Below, in pieces: positions 10,030 to 18,551 of a DNA stretch of 38,809 nt. Position numbers and translations under genes: made by a program. Under the pieces are notes generated by a model. The model was not told the DNA's origin. It saw nothing but the letters and a program-made list of their open reading frames with translations, and made no database searches. Source of the DNA: Methylobacterium sp. (GTDB lineage Bacteria; Pseudomonadota; Alphaproteobacteria; Rhizobiales; Beijerinckiaceae); the NCBI GenBank assembly GCA_013823325.1, contig PNLY01000052.1, positions 1 through 38,809 of the forward strand. The letters run 5' to 3'. Positions within the stretch are counted from its first letter, which is position 1, and every line of letters starts with the position of its first letter.

Positions 10030-11141
10030 CTTCCGCTCTTGACGCGGGTCCACAGCCGGTTGACCACCCGCTGTGTCTTCTGGTCGTAGGGCGTGATCGT
10101 GTAGAGGCGGCTCATCACCGCGTCGGTCGGATAGATGCCCGGGTTGTCGCGGACCTCGGCCGAGAGCAGCGGCTTCGCGGCGAGATTGCCGTTGGCGTAC
10201 TGGATGAAGTCCGAGTTCTTCGCCGCCATCTCCGGCCGGTTGACGAAGTCGATGAACTGCAAGGCCGCGTCGGGATTGCCGGCATCCTTCGGGATCACGA
10301 AGGAGTCGAACCACATCAGCGCGCCTTCCTTCGGGATCACATAATTGATCTCGACCTTGTTCTTGGCCTCGACCGCACGCTTCTTCGCCTGCAGCACGTC
10401 GCCGGAATAGCCGACCGCCAGGCAGATATCGCCGTTGGCGAGCGCGTTGATGTATTCCGACGAATGGAATTTCTGGATGTGCGGGCGGATCTTGCGCAGC
10501 AACTCGCCGGCCTTGTTGAGATCGGCCTCGTTCTTCGAGTCGGGATCAAGCCCGAGATAGCGCAGCGCCGCCGGAAACATCTCCTCGACCGCATCGAGCA
10601 CGTGCACGCCGCAATTGGAAAGCTTCTTCAGCTTCTCCGGATCGAAGACGATGCTCCAGCTGTCAATCACGGCATCGTTGCCGAGCCGTTCCTTGATCTT
10701 GGCGGTGTTGTAGCCGATCCCGGTGGTGCCCCACATGTAGTTCACGGCGTATTTGTTGCCGGGATCGTATTTCGCGAGGCGCTGCCTGATCTCGGGCCAG
10801 GCATGCTTGAGGTTCGGCACCTTGGCGGTGTCGATCGGCGTGTAGAGCCCGATCGGGATGTGCCTTGGGAGGAAGGAAGCTGTGACGACGACGAGATCAT
10901 AGCCGGTCTTGCCGGCGAGAAGCTTGGTCTCGACCGTCTCCATCTGGTCGAAGGTGTCGTAGACGACAGTGATGCCGGTCTCTTTCTTGAAGGCGTCGAG
11001 CACCTCCGGATTGACGTAGTCGGACCAGTTGAAGATGCGCAGTTCCTTGTTCTCCTGCGCCCCAGCCGGGCCGGCCGTAAGAGCGAGCCCGAGAGCCGCC
11101 GCAGCGGCCAACCCATGCATAACCGACGTCAACGTGCGCAA
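10026..11141 (-). CDS. potF: Putrescine-binding periplasmic protein PotF
   Basis: This 371-residue binding protein closely follows the PotF pattern: ELRIFNWSDYVNPEVLDAF after the signal peptide, then TGYDLVVVTASFL, NYMWGTTGIGYN, FHSSEYINALANGDICLAVG, KEGALMWFDSFVIP and VRDNPGIYPTDAVMSRL. The aromatic and acidic residues expected to hold the amine groups are present in these blocks. The signal peptide cut is near A-G-A-Q|ENK. I place the start at a TTG (11141-11139) because AAAGGAGGGG lies 6 bases upstream; the in-frame ATG at 11120 is an alternative and lacks a site. It heads the potFGHI operon, as in E. coli. The promoter lies in the 131-bp gap shared with the divergent DUF3750 gene. Confidence 0.93.
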
Positions 11142-11147
11142 TCTGCC

Positions 11148-11153
11148 CCTCCT
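11148..11153 (-). promoter_or_regulatory. Ribosome binding site that decides the TTG start of potF
   Basis: On the minus strand the sequence AAAGGAGGGG precedes TTG with a 6-base spacer measured from AGGAGG. It is a near-perfect anti-Shine-Dalgarno match and argues that potF begins at TTG 11141, not at the ATG seven codons later. Confidence 0.7.
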
Positions 11154-11272
11154 TTGATTTCGCGGGCGCACGCTAGCAGCTTACTGCCAAGCCTCAACCT
11201 CGATTTCGTGATCGGCGACGCTCCGTCGCGCCTTGTTGCGGCCCCGCCTCGCCCCCTATTTTTTGCGGAAGC

Positions 11273-12004
11273 ATGATCCGGCGTTTCTTTCTCTTCTTCG
11301 CACTCGTCTTCCTCCTGCCCCTCGGCACGCATGCAGCCTGGTGGCAGTTGCAGCCGCTGGCCTCCGACTGGGCTCGCGCCGACTGGTCGAGCGCCGCGCT
11401 CCTCCCCGCCCCCGCCATCGCGCCCGAGGCCAGCGTCCACGTCTTCGCCGCTCGTGTCGGCCGCTGGCGCGGTGTCTTCGCCCATCACTCCTGGGTGGTG
11501 GTGAAGGAGAAGGACGCCGCGGCCTATACCCGCTTCGACGTCGTCGGCTGGGGCAATCCGGTGCGTGTCAACGTCCGCGTCGCCGATGGCCGCTGGTACG
11601 GCAATGTCCCCGAGCTGGTCGGCGAGATCAGGGGCGCGGCAACCGAGGCACTGATCCCGCGCATCCGCGACGCCGTGAAGAGCTATGGCTATAGCGACTA
11701 CGGCTCCTATGCGGCCTGGCCGGGCCCGAACTCGAACAGTTTCGTCCAGCATATCCTCGCCGAGGTGCCGGAGCTCGGCCGCGCCTTGCCGCCGACCGCG
11801 ATCGGCAAGGACTGGCGCGAGAGCGGCCTTTATGCCGGCTTCACACCGAGCCGAACCGGGGTACAGGCCTCGCTCTACGGGCTCGCCGGGGTGACCTTCG
11901 GCTGGGTCGAGGGCGTCGAGATCAACCTGCTGGGTTTGGTGGCGGGCTTCGATTTGCAGAGGCCGGCACTGAAGCTACCGGGCTGGGGGCGGGTGGGGAT
12001 TTGA
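11273..12004 (+). CDS. DUF3750 family protein
   Basis: This 243-residue protein has an N-terminal hydrophobic segment (RRFFLFFALVFLLPLG), probably a signal peptide or anchor. Blocks typical of DUF3750 follow: VHVFAARVGRWRGVFAHHSWVVVKE, FDVVGWGNPVR, and PGPNSNSFVQHI near residue 150, with LPPTAIGKDW after it. The invariant-looking His pair (AHHSW), Asn/Ser (GPNSNSF) and Trp residues suggest an enzyme, perhaps a hydrolase with NlpC/P60-like layout, but no function is known. The start ATG has only a GGAAG close upstream. The gene is divergent from potF. Its stop codon forms the first bases of a REP/BIME-like element. Confidence 0.87.
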   Translation: MIRRFFLFFALVFLLPLGTHAAWWQLQPLASDWARADWSSAALLPAPAIAPEASVHVFAARVGRWRGVFAHHSWVVVKEKDAAAYTRFDVVGWGNPVRVNVRVADGRWYGNVPELVGEIRGAATEALIPRIRDAVKSYGYSDYGSYAAWPGPNSNSFVQHILAEVPELGRALPPTAIGKDWRESGLYAGFTPSRTGVQASLYGLAGVTFGWVEGVEINLLGLVAGFDLQRPALKLPGWGRVGI

Positions 12005-12112
12005 CGTCATGCTCGGGCTCGACCCGAGCATCTCAGGCCGGAAAGGGCTCCTATTGCGCCTTCTTGTCCCGAGATTCTCGGTTCTGCGCTGCGCTTCGCC
12101 CGAGAATGACGT
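12004..12112. repeat. REP/BIME-like element: two inverted hairpin units with ACGTCAT/ATGACGT ends
   Basis: The element is bounded by ACGTCAT (12004-12010) and ATGACGT (12106-12112). The first unit is a hairpin with a 9-bp stem, 12009-12017 with 12023-12031 (ATGCTCGGG/CCCGAGCAT), followed by CTCAGGCCGG. The second unit is the same design on the opposite strand, 8-bp stem ATTCTCGG/CCGAGAAT (12074-12081 with 12100-12107). It fills the gap between the convergent DUF3750 and lytic transglycosylase genes. A second element of the same build is at 37872-37963, so it is an interspersed repeat and not a gene-specific terminator. Confidence 0.75.
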
Positions 12113-12118
12113 GCCTCA

Positions 12119-12961
12119 TCAATTCCGCAGGACCAGACAGGCCCCGCCCGCCTGCCGCAGGCGACTGCAGGCCAATGTCGCCTCGCGCAGGCTCTGCGCC
12201 GGCAGCCTGACGCGGTAGAAGCGGCCCCTGCCCCGCCCCGGCACGGCGGAGCCCAGGATCATGGTCGGCTTGCCTGCGAGCAACGAGGCGAAGCGCGCCG
12301 CGACACGCTGATAGGAGGCGATGGCGCGCGCTTTCGAGGTGTTGCCGGCGAGTTGCACGCCGAACGGCCCATAGGCGCCCTCGACCAGCACGGCCGGCGT
12401 GGTGATGCGGATCGAGGCGACCGTGGCGAGGCAATCGGTCTCTTCCCGCGTCGCCGGCGGCGGCGTCTCGCCCGCACCCAATCGCCATTCCTCGACGGGG
12501 CGGCCGGTGATGAAGCGGACATAGGCCTGCGTCTCGTAAGGCAGCATGCCGCCGCGCTCGACCCAGCGGGCGACGCGGTTCGGCCCGCCATTATAGGCGG
12601 CTGCGGCAAGGCCGAGATTGCCGAACTGGTTCTTCAACGCGGCAAGGAAGGCGGCGGAATGCGGGATCGCCGCTTCGGGATCGAAGGGATCGGCGAGGCC
12701 GCGTTCGTTCGCCGTGCCCGGCATGAACTGAGCGATGCCTTGCGCCCCGGCCGGACTGACGACGTTCGGCCGGAAGCTGCTCTCGCGCCAGATCAGGCGC
12801 GTGAAGAAGGCGACCGGCAGATCGTGCGTCTTCGCGGCGCCTTCAATCAGACGGCAGATGGTCTGAGCCACGCTCTCGGTCTGCGGCTCGGCCAGAGCCG
12901 GGCCGCCGAGCAGCATGGCGGCCAGCGCCGCGACGAGAATGCGGCGCCGCCCTGCCCTCAC
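12119..12961 (-). CDS. Lytic transglycosylase (SLT domain) with C-terminal SPOR-like domain
   Basis: This 280-residue secreted muramidase-like enzyme cleaves the MurNAc-GlcNAc bond of peptidoglycan to give 1,6-anhydro ends. A signal peptide ([20 protein letters not shown]) is followed by an SLT domain at about residues 35-160: catalytic E60 in [18 protein letters not shown], then [10 protein letters not shown] and [12 protein letters not shown] Pro-rich linker leads to residues 199-280 ([20 protein letters not shown] ... [14 protein letters not shown] ... AGGACLVLR), which has the beta-alpha repeat pattern of a SPOR peptidoglycan-binding domain. The start is GTG (12961), overlapping the stop of the upstream PLP enzyme as GTGA. 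Septal or denuded-glycan targeting is inference from the SPOR-like part. Confidence 0.88.
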   Translation of the reverse strand: MRAGRRRILVAALAAMLLGGPALAEPQTESVAQTICRLIEGAAKTHDLPVAFFTRLIWRESSFRPNVVSPAGAQGIAQFMPGTANERGLADPFDPEAAIPHSAAFLAALKNQFGNLGLAAAAYNGGPNRVARWVERGGMLPYETQAYVRFITGRPVEEWRLGAGETPPPATREETDCLATVASIRITTPAVLVEGAYGPFGVQLAGNTSKARAIASYQRVAARFASLLAGKPTMILGSAVPGRGRGRFYRVRLPAQSLREATLACSRLRQAGGACLVLRN

Positions 12962-14241
12962 GCAGCGTCGAGCGCCTGAGCCAGATCCGAGATCAGGTCC
13001 TCTATGTTCTCGATGCCGACCGAGATGCGGATCAGCGCGTCAGTGAGGCCGATCTCCTCGCGCAGTTCGCGGGCGACGCCGGAATGGGTCATCGCGGCGG
13101 GATGCGAGACCAGCGTCTCGGTGCCGCCGAGGCTGACCGCGAGCTTCATGATCTGGAGGTTGTCGAGCACGGCGAAGGCTTCCTTCTCGCCGCCCTTGAC
13201 GTCGAAGGCGAAGGTCGAGCCGGGCTCGACGCATTGCCGGTCGAACACGGCCTTGCGCGGGTCGCCCTCGGCGAGGTCGCCGAGATAATGGACCTTGGCG
13301 ATCTTCGGGTGCTTGCGCAGATAGTCTGCGACCTTGCGGCCGTTCTCATTGGCGCGGTGCATGCGGATGTCGAGGGTCTCGAGCGAGCGCATCAGCATCC
13401 AGCAGGAGTTCGGATCGAGCTGCGTGCCGAGCGAGCCGCGCCAGCCCTTCACCTGCCGCACCAGCGCCTTCGAGCCGCTGATCGAGCCGCCGACGAGATC
13501 GCTGTGGCCGCCGACATATTTGGTCAGCGACAGCAAGGTGAGATCGGCGCCGTGCTTCAACGGCTTCTGGAAGATCGGCCCGAGCATGGTGTTGTCGACC
13601 ACGACCGGCGGGCGATGGCCCTGGCTCTTCTCCAGCTCGTCGGCGATCGCCTTGCAGGCGGCGAGGTCGACGAGGCCGTTGGTCGGATTGGCGGGGGTTT
13701 CGACCAGGATCATCGCGACGCGCCCCTTGGCGGCGGCATCCTGAGCGACCTTGCGCATCTGCGCGACGTCGACGCCGTCCGTGAAGCCGAAGGGGGTGAC
13801 GCCGAAGGCGCCCATCTGGTTCTTCAGCAGCGTCTCGGTGCCGCCATAGAGCGGGCGGCTATGGAGAATCGTGTCGCCCGGGCGCAGGAAGGCGAAGCAG
13901 GTCGTCGCGATCGCCGCCATGCCGCTGGCGAAGACGGCGCAGGCCTCGGCCTCGTCCCAGATCGCCAGGCGATCCTCGAGGATTTCCATATTGGGATGGT
14001 TGAAGCGCGAATAGACCAGGCCGGACTTCTCGCCCGGCTTGAGCTGCCGGCGGCCGGAGGTCAGGTCGAAGAAGTCCTTGCCCTGCTGGGCGTTCTCGAA
14101 GACGAAGGTCGAGGTCAGGAAGACCGGCGGCTTGAGCGCGCCTTCCGACATGGCCGGCGAATAGCCATAGCCCATCATCAGGGTCTCGGGATGGAGCCGG
14201 CGATTGGCGATCCGGTCCTTGTGGTAGTTGTCGTCGCTCAT
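12958..14241 (-). CDS. Cystathionine gamma-synthase/lyase-family PLP enzyme
   Basis: This 427-residue trans-sulfuration enzyme of fold type I PLP proteins shows the family order: [20 protein letters not shown], then [20 protein letters not shown] (PLP phosphate loop), [11 protein letters not shown] (Y132 stacking on PLP), [35 protein letters not shown] (D216) and [16 protein letters not shown] with K241 as the Schiff-base lysine. The end has [19 protein letters not shown]. Family members act as cystathionine gamma-synthase, gamma-lyase, methionine gamma-lyase or O-acylhomoserine sulfhydrylase, and I cannot choose by sequence alone. The gene is divergent from an Lrp/AsnC regulator, which favours amino-acid breakdown or regulated sulfur metabolism. 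AGGAGGGGAG precedes the ATG. The stop overlaps the lytic transglycosylase start. Confidence 0.9.
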   Translation of the reverse strand: MSDDNYHKDRIANRRLHPETLMMGYGYSPAMSEGALKPPVFLTSTFVFENAQQGKDFFDLTSGRRQLKPGEKSGLVYSRFNHPNMEILEDRLAIWDEAEACAVFASGMAAIATTCFAFLRPGDTILHSRPLYGGTETLLKNQMGAFGVTPFGFTDGVDVAQMRKVAQDAAAKGRVAMILVETPANPTNGLVDLAACKAIADELEKSQGHRPPVVVDNTMLGPIFQKPLKHGADLTLLSLTKYVGGHSDLVGGSISGSKALVRQVKGWRGSLGTQLDPNSCWMLMRSLETLDIRMHRANENGRKVADYLRKHPKIAKVHYLGDLAEGDPRKAVFDRQCVEPGSTFAFDVKGGEKEAFAVLDNLQIMKLAVSLGGTETLVSHPAAMTHSGVARELREEIGLTDALIRISVGIENIEDLISDLAQALDAA

Positions 14242-14320
14242 GACTCCCCTCCTCGCCGGCCCGAGCGGCCGCGACGCGAGCCTAGGCCGATCCTAAGGCG
14301 ATTGCATGAACGATCACCCG

Positions 14321-14332
14321 TGCTCTAGAGCA
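14321..14332. promoter_or_regulatory. Perfect 12-bp palindrome in the PLP enzyme/lrp intergenic region (candidate Lrp operator)
   Basis: TGCTCTAGAGCA is a perfect palindrome, followed by an A/T-richer stretch AAGATTTTGCAG, in the 137-bp gap between divergent genes. Lrp/AsnC regulators usually bind symmetric sites next to their own gene and a divergent target. The position, 47 bases before the lrp ATG, suits autoregulation. The assignment is inference. Confidence 0.45.
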
Positions 14333-14378
14333 AGATTTTGCAGCTTCCTGCTCGAAGATCAGCCCGGAGAAGCAGATC

Positions 14379-14837
14379 ATGCTCGATACGATCGACCGTC
14401 GCATGCTGACAGTGCTGCAAGATGATGGCCGCATCACCAATCAGGAGCTGTCGGAGAAGGTCGGCCTGTCGCCGACGCCGTGCCTGCGCCGGCTGAAGCG
14501 GCTGGAGGAGACCGGCGTGATCAGGGGCTATTCGGCGATTGTCGACCCCAAGGCCTATGGCCTGCCCTTCAGCGTCTTCGTCTCGGTCCGGCTCAGCCAG
14601 CAGAACACGGAGCAGATTGCCGAGTTTGAGAAGGCGGTCGAGACCTGGCCGGAGGTGGCGGAATGCTATCTGATGACCGGCTCGCAGGACTACCTGCTGC
14701 GCGTGCTGACGGATGGCATCGAGGGCTATGAGCGCTTCCTGAAGCAGAAGATGACGCGATTGAAATGCGTCCAGTCCGTCGAATCCAATTTCGCCCTGGC
14801 GACGATCAAGAAGCGCGTTGGCCTGCCGCCGCTGTAG
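14379..14837 (+). CDS. Lrp/AsnC family transcriptional regulator
   Basis: This 152-residue protein has the two usual parts. Residues 1-60 form an AsnC-type helix-turn-helix (LDTIDRRMLTVLQDDGRITN, then LSEKVGLSPTPCLRRLKRLE). Residues 65-150 form the alpha/beta RAM ligand-binding domain (VFVSVRLSQQNTEQIAEFE, YLMTGSQDYLLRV, VESNFALATIKKRVGLPPL). It is divergent from the PLP enzyme and so probably senses a sulfur or other amino acid and controls that enzyme. The TPCLRR recognition helix is the common alphaproteobacterial type. It is monocistronic; a 7-bp hairpin (CCACATG/CATGTGG, 14868-14899) lies downstream. Confidence 0.93.
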   Translation: MLDTIDRRMLTVLQDDGRITNQELSEKVGLSPTPCLRRLKRLEETGVIRGYSAIVDPKAYGLPFSVFVSVRLSQQNTEQIAEFEKAVETWPEVAECYLMTGSQDYLLRVLTDGIEGYERFLKQKMTRLKCVQSVESNFALATIKKRVGLPPL

Positions 14838-14867
14838 TTTGGCCTCCGGCGCAAGAAACGATCCGCG

Positions 14868-14899
14868 CCACATGCCAGGGCGGCAAGGCTGCCATGTGG
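14868..14899 (+). terminator. Weak hairpin downstream of lrp (possible terminator)
   Basis: CCACATG (14868-14874) pairs with CATGTGG (14893-14899) across an 18-base GC-rich loop that can fold further. No U-run follows, so it is at best an inefficient or Rho-assisted terminator, or a leader structure for the acylase gene. Confidence 0.25.
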
Positions 14900-14984
14900 T
14901 CATGTGCGGTGGCCGCTCTTCCGTCTACTCCTAAGCTCCTCCGGCAAGGCCCGTCGCCAAAGACGGACCGCACGGAGGAACACC

Positions 14985-17417
14985 ATGAGCAGAGCAGATC
15001 GCGCATACAGCGCAGCGTCGCTGTTTGCCATTGCCGCCCTCACGATCGCCGGTAGCCTGCCCGCCAAGGCCGAGCTGTCCAGCGCGGTGAAGCGTTCCGA
15101 GCAGACCGTCGCCGGCCTGCAGGGGCCGGCGGAACTCATCCTCGATCAATGGGGCGTCGCCCATATCTACGCCGCCTCGTCTCGCGACGCCCTGTTCCTG
15201 CAAGGCTACAACGCGGCGCGCGATCGGCTCTGGCAGATCGATCTCTGGCGCAAGCGCGGGCTCGGGCTGCTGGCCAAGGATTTCGGGCCGTCCTATGTCG
15301 CGCAGGATCGCGCCGCCCGGCTCTTCATCTATCGTGGCGAGATGGACAAGGAATGGGCCGCCTACGGCCCCGACGCGAAGGCCTATACCGACGCCTTCGT
15401 CGCCGGCATCAACGCCCGTGTCGACGAGGTCCGGGCTGGCAAGCAACCATTGCCGCTCGATTTTCGCGTCTCCGGCACCCTGCCTGATCGCTGGAGCGCC
15501 GAGGATGTCGTACGCATCCGCAGCCATGGCCTGACCCGCAACGTGATGTCCGAGGTGGTGCGGGCCCGCGTCGCCTGCGCCGCCGGCATCGAGGCCGATC
15601 GCTTCCGGCGCGTGCTGGAGCCGAGCGTGGCGACCAAGGTCCCAGAGGGACTCGACCCCTGCGTGATCAAGCCGGACATCCTCGACGACTACAATCTCGC
15701 GACGCGCGACGTGACCTTCGCCGCTCCCGGCGAGAAGCGCGCGGCGCTCGACCGCGACGCAATCTTCGCCGCAGCGGGCGACAGCGTTTCGACCATCGGC
15801 TCGAACAACTGGACGATCGCCGCGAGCCGCACCGCGACCGGCCGGCCGATCCTAGCCAACGACCCGCATCGCGCTCATGGCGTGCCGTCGTTGCGCTATG
15901 TCGTGCACCTCAACGCACCCGGCCTCTCGGTGATCGGTGCCGGCGAGCCGGCCCTGCCCGGCATCTCGATCGGCCATAATGGCGAGATCGCCTTCGGCCT
16001 GACGATCTTCGCGATCGATCAGGAGGACCTCTACGTCTACGAGACCAACCCCGCCAATCCGAACCAGTATCGCTATGGCAGCGGCTGGGAGGAGATGAAG
16101 ACCGTCAGCGAGACGATCGAGGTCAAGGGCGAGGCACCGCGCCAGATCGAGCTCAAATTCACCCGCCACGGCCCGGTCATGAAGGCTGAGCCCGAGGAGA
16201 AGCGCGCCTTCGCCATCCGCACGGTCTGGTTCGAGCCGGGAACCTCGGCCTATTTCAACTCGGCCGAATACATGACGGGGAAGGACTGGGCCGGCTTCAA
16301 GAAGGCGATGGCTGAATGGGGCGCGCCGTCCGAGAACCAGGTCTATGCCGACAACAAGGGCAATATCGGCTGGATCGTCGGCGGGCGCGCACCGCAGCGC
16401 CCGAACCATGACGGCCTGATGCCGGTGCCCGGCGATGGCCGCTATGAATGGACCGGCTTCCTCAAGGCCGGCGAACTGCCCGAGGTCTACAACCCGACCG
16501 CGGGCTTCTTCGCCACCGCCAACGAGATGAACATCCCGAAGGATCATCCGCTGCTGGCCAAGCGCATCGGCTACGAATGGTCCGATCCCTCACGGATCAA
16601 CCGGATCAAGGCCGTGCTCGGAGCCAAGACCAAGGTGACGCTCGCCGACGCGATGGCGCTGCAGAACGACGACAATTCGGAGAACGCCCGCAAGCTCGCC
16701 GCGCTGCTGGCGCCGCTTTCATCGGATGATGCTGTCACGGCGGAAGGCCTCAAGCTGATCAAGGGCTGGAACCAGGAGATCGCGATCGACAGCGCCGCCG
16801 CAGCCTTGTCCGAGGTCTGGATGAGCAAGCATCTCGGCCGCGCTCTGACGGCCAAGGCTGTGCCGGAGAAGGCGCGCAGCGTGATCGGCCCGCTCGATGT
16901 CGCCGCGGTGGTCGCCTATCTCGAAGCACCCGATAGCGCGCTCGGCGCCGATCCGAAGAAGGCTCGCGACGCCCTCCTGCTCGAGACGCTGAAAGCGGCG
17001 ATGGAGGAGTTGCGTCAGACGCTTGGCCCGGACACGGCGACATGGAACTGGGGCAAGATCCATCATGCCCAGTTCGATCATGCGCTCTCGCCGCTCGCCA
17101 GCGGCCCGGATCGGGCGCAGCTCAATGTCGGCCGGCTCGCCATGGCCGGCTCGGCCTTCAGCCCGCGCGCGGCCTCCTACCGCACCTCCGATTTCAGGGT
17201 GATCGCGGGGGCCTCGTTCCGCATGGTGCTGGACGTCGGCAACTGGGACGACAGCCGCTTCATCAACACGCCAGGCCAGTCGGGCGACGCCTATAGCCCG
17301 CATTATCGCGATCTCGCGCCGCTCTGGGCCGCCGGTGACTATGCGCCACTACTCTATTCGCGCGAGGCGATCGAAAAGGCTGCGCGCTCGGTCATCACGC
17401 TCAAGCCCGCCGGCTGA
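14985..17417 (+). CDS. Penicillin acylase family (Ntn) amidohydrolase, periplasmic
   Basis: This 810-residue precursor belongs to the penicillin G acylase/acyl-homoserine-lactone acylase family. A signal peptide (YSAASLFAIAALTIAGSLPA with cut near A-K-A|E) is followed by the alpha-chain motif WGVAHIYAASSRDALFLQGY and ARDRLWQIDLWRKRGLG. The autocatalytic site is IG|SNNW, giving S273 as the N-terminal nucleophile of the beta chain, then GRPILANDPHRAHGVPSL. RHGPV, ASENQVYAD-like (APSENQVYADNKGNIGW) and NANEMN-type (TANEMNIP) blocks follow, and the C-terminal third has WNWGKIHHAQF. GGAGG precedes the chosen ATG. Substrates of the family include beta-lactam side chains, N-acyl-homoserine lactones and lipopeptides; sequence alone cannot decide. 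The gene stands alone. Confidence 0.9.
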   Translation: MSRADRAYSAASLFAIAALTIAGSLPAKAELSSAVKRSEQTVAGLQGPAELILDQWGVAHIYAASSRDALFLQGYNAARDRLWQIDLWRKRGLGLLAKDFGPSYVAQDRAARLFIYRGEMDKEWAAYGPDAKAYTDAFVAGINARVDEVRAGKQPLPLDFRVSGTLPDRWSAEDVVRIRSHGLTRNVMSEVVRARVACAAGIEADRFRRVLEPSVATKVPEGLDPCVIKPDILDDYNLATRDVTFAAPGEKRAALDRDAIFAAAGDSVSTIGSNNWTIAASRTATGRPILANDPHRAHGVPSLRYVVHLNAPGLSVIGAGEPALPGISIGHNGEIAFGLTIFAIDQEDLYVYETNPANPNQYRYGSGWEEMKTVSETIEVKGEAPRQIELKFTRHGPVMKAEPEEKRAFAIRTVWFEPGTSAYFNSAEYMTGKDWAGFKKAMAEWGAPSENQVYADNKGNIGWIVGGRAPQRPNHDGLMPVPGDGRYEWTGFLKAGELPEVYNPTAGFFATANEMNIPKDHPLLAKRIGYEWSDPSRINRIKAVLGAKTKVTLADAMALQNDDNSENARKLAALLAPLSSDDAVTAEGLKLIKGWNQEIAIDSAAAALSEVWMSKHLGRALTAKAVPEKARSVIGPLDVAAVVAYLEAPDSALGADPKKARDALLLETLKAAMEELRQTLGPDTATWNWGKIHHAQFDHALSPLASGPDRAQLNVGRLAMAGSAFSPRAASYRTSDFRVIAGASFRMVLDVGNWDDSRFINTPGQSGDAYSPHYRDLAPLWAAGDYAPLLYSREAIEKAARSVITLKPAG

Positions 17418-17431
17418 TGCGCAAGATCAGG

Positions 17432-17455
17432 GAACGGAGGCTCCGGCCTCCGTTC
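17432..17455. terminator. Hairpin between convergent acylase and DUF900 genes (bidirectional terminator candidate)
   Basis: GAACGGAGG pairs with CCTCCGTTC (17432-17440 with 17447-17455), and an extra C-G pair closes the loop. This 10-bp stem fills the whole 38-bp gap between convergent stops. U-runs are absent on both sides, so termination would be imperfect. Confidence 0.5.
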
Positions 17456-18457
17456 TCAGGAGCGCGCCCGGTCGATGGCGCGGCGCACAACCTGCGTCAC
17501 TTCGCTGTTCGACAGGAAGAGGTCGTGGCGCAGCAGGCTCCAGCCGCGGCCGGCCGTGTCGGCGACGCGCACGCCGAGCTGTTCCAGCCGCTCGCGGTCG
17601 GCGGCACCGGCGCGGGCGACGCCGCCAGCGATGCGGGAGGAAACGGCCAGCGCCTTGTCGCCGGGATCGATGATCACGGTCATGCGCTGGGCGATCGGAC
17701 CGAGCCGCGGCACGGTCTGCTCGAAGGCGTCGATGTCGACATCGGGCGACGCCAGCACGACGGCGCCGATTCGGTCGGAGAGCCCCTCGAAATCGCGCAA
17801 TTCGCGCAGGCCTTCCAAGGTCAGGAAGCTGCCCATCGAGTGCGCGACGATGTTGATCCGCCCGATGGTCGGGTTGGCAACCAGCGCCTTCAGGGTCTGG
17901 ACGAAGCCGTCGCGCGACCAGAGCGCGCTCTCGCGGTCATAGGCATAGGCGAGCAAGCCGCCGCCGGACGGCCATGTGAACAGCGCGGTACGCCCCTCGA
18001 AGGCGAGCGCATGCGAAAGCTGGCCGGCGCTGCGCGCCGCTGATTCGAAGGTCTCGTTGAAGCCGTGGACATAGAGCAGCACGTCGCGGCCCGTTGCAGC
18101 ATCCGAGAATGCGCGGGCGGCATCGCTTGCGCTGCGGCGCGTCACACCGAGCACGGCCCAGTCGCCGCTGACCACCGAGCTGACCTGCGCGGCGACGCCG
18201 CGCCCCGGCGCCGACAGCCTGACCTCGGCAAAGGTCAGTCCGCTGCCGCGCTCGGAGCCGAAATAGGGCGGACGGTCGCCGGTCGGCCTGCGCGTCGTCG
18301 CGACGAGCAGCTGCGGCTCCTTGCCGAAGGCGGAGGAATCAGCCGGCCCGATGAAGGGCGAGACGGACGCCTCGCTCTGAGCGCAGCCGGCTAGCCCCAG
18401 CCCGAACAAGGCGACAAAAGAACGGCGTGAAACGGCATATCGCGCAGGCGAGGTCAC
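17456..18457 (-). CDS. DUF900 alpha/beta hydrolase, Tat-type lipoprotein
   Basis: This is a 333-residue protein. The N-terminus SRRSFVALFGLGLAGC combines a twin-arginine-like motif (R11, R12) with a lipobox (L22-A-G-C25), so it is probably a Tat-exported, lipid-anchored envelope protein. The DUF900 domain shows LVATTRRPTGDRPPYFGSER, oxyanion-side YVHGFNETFESAARS, FTWPSGGGLLAYAYDRESA, the nucleophile elbow NIVAHSMGSFLTLEGL and an acidic loop LASPDVDIDAFEQ. A late Asp/His (around SLLRHDLFLSNSEV) completes the likely triad. The substrate is unknown; esterase or lipase activity is plausible. The start codon is GTG. It is the second of two tandem paralogues, and a 25-bp palindrome lies between them. 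Confidence 0.87.
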   Translation of the reverse strand: MTSPARYAVSRRSFVALFGLGLAGCAQSEASVSPFIGPADSSAFGKEPQLLVATTRRPTGDRPPYFGSERGSGLTFAEVRLSAPGRGVAAQVSSVVSGDWAVLGVTRRSASDAARAFSDAATGRDVLLYVHGFNETFESAARSAGQLSHALAFEGRTALFTWPSGGGLLAYAYDRESALWSRDGFVQTLKALVANPTIGRINIVAHSMGSFLTLEGLRELRDFEGLSDRIGAVVLASPDVDIDAFEQTVPRLGPIAQRMTVIIDPGDKALAVSSRIAGGVARAGAADRERLEQLGVRVADTAGRGWSLLRHDLFLSNSEVTQVVRRAIDRARS

Positions 18458-18551
18458 TGGTCGGATCCGAATTGGGGGCGTGCGGACCTTCTGGCCGCAA
18501 ATCCTTAAGGCCAGACCAACGCGGCCAGAATGGGGCGGTCACGGCATCGGA

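Noticed and set aside
11215..11229. GCGACG-CTC-CGTCGC hairpin in the potF/DUF3750 gap
   Set aside because: Short stem with a three-base loop and no tract; may be chance in GC-rich DNA.
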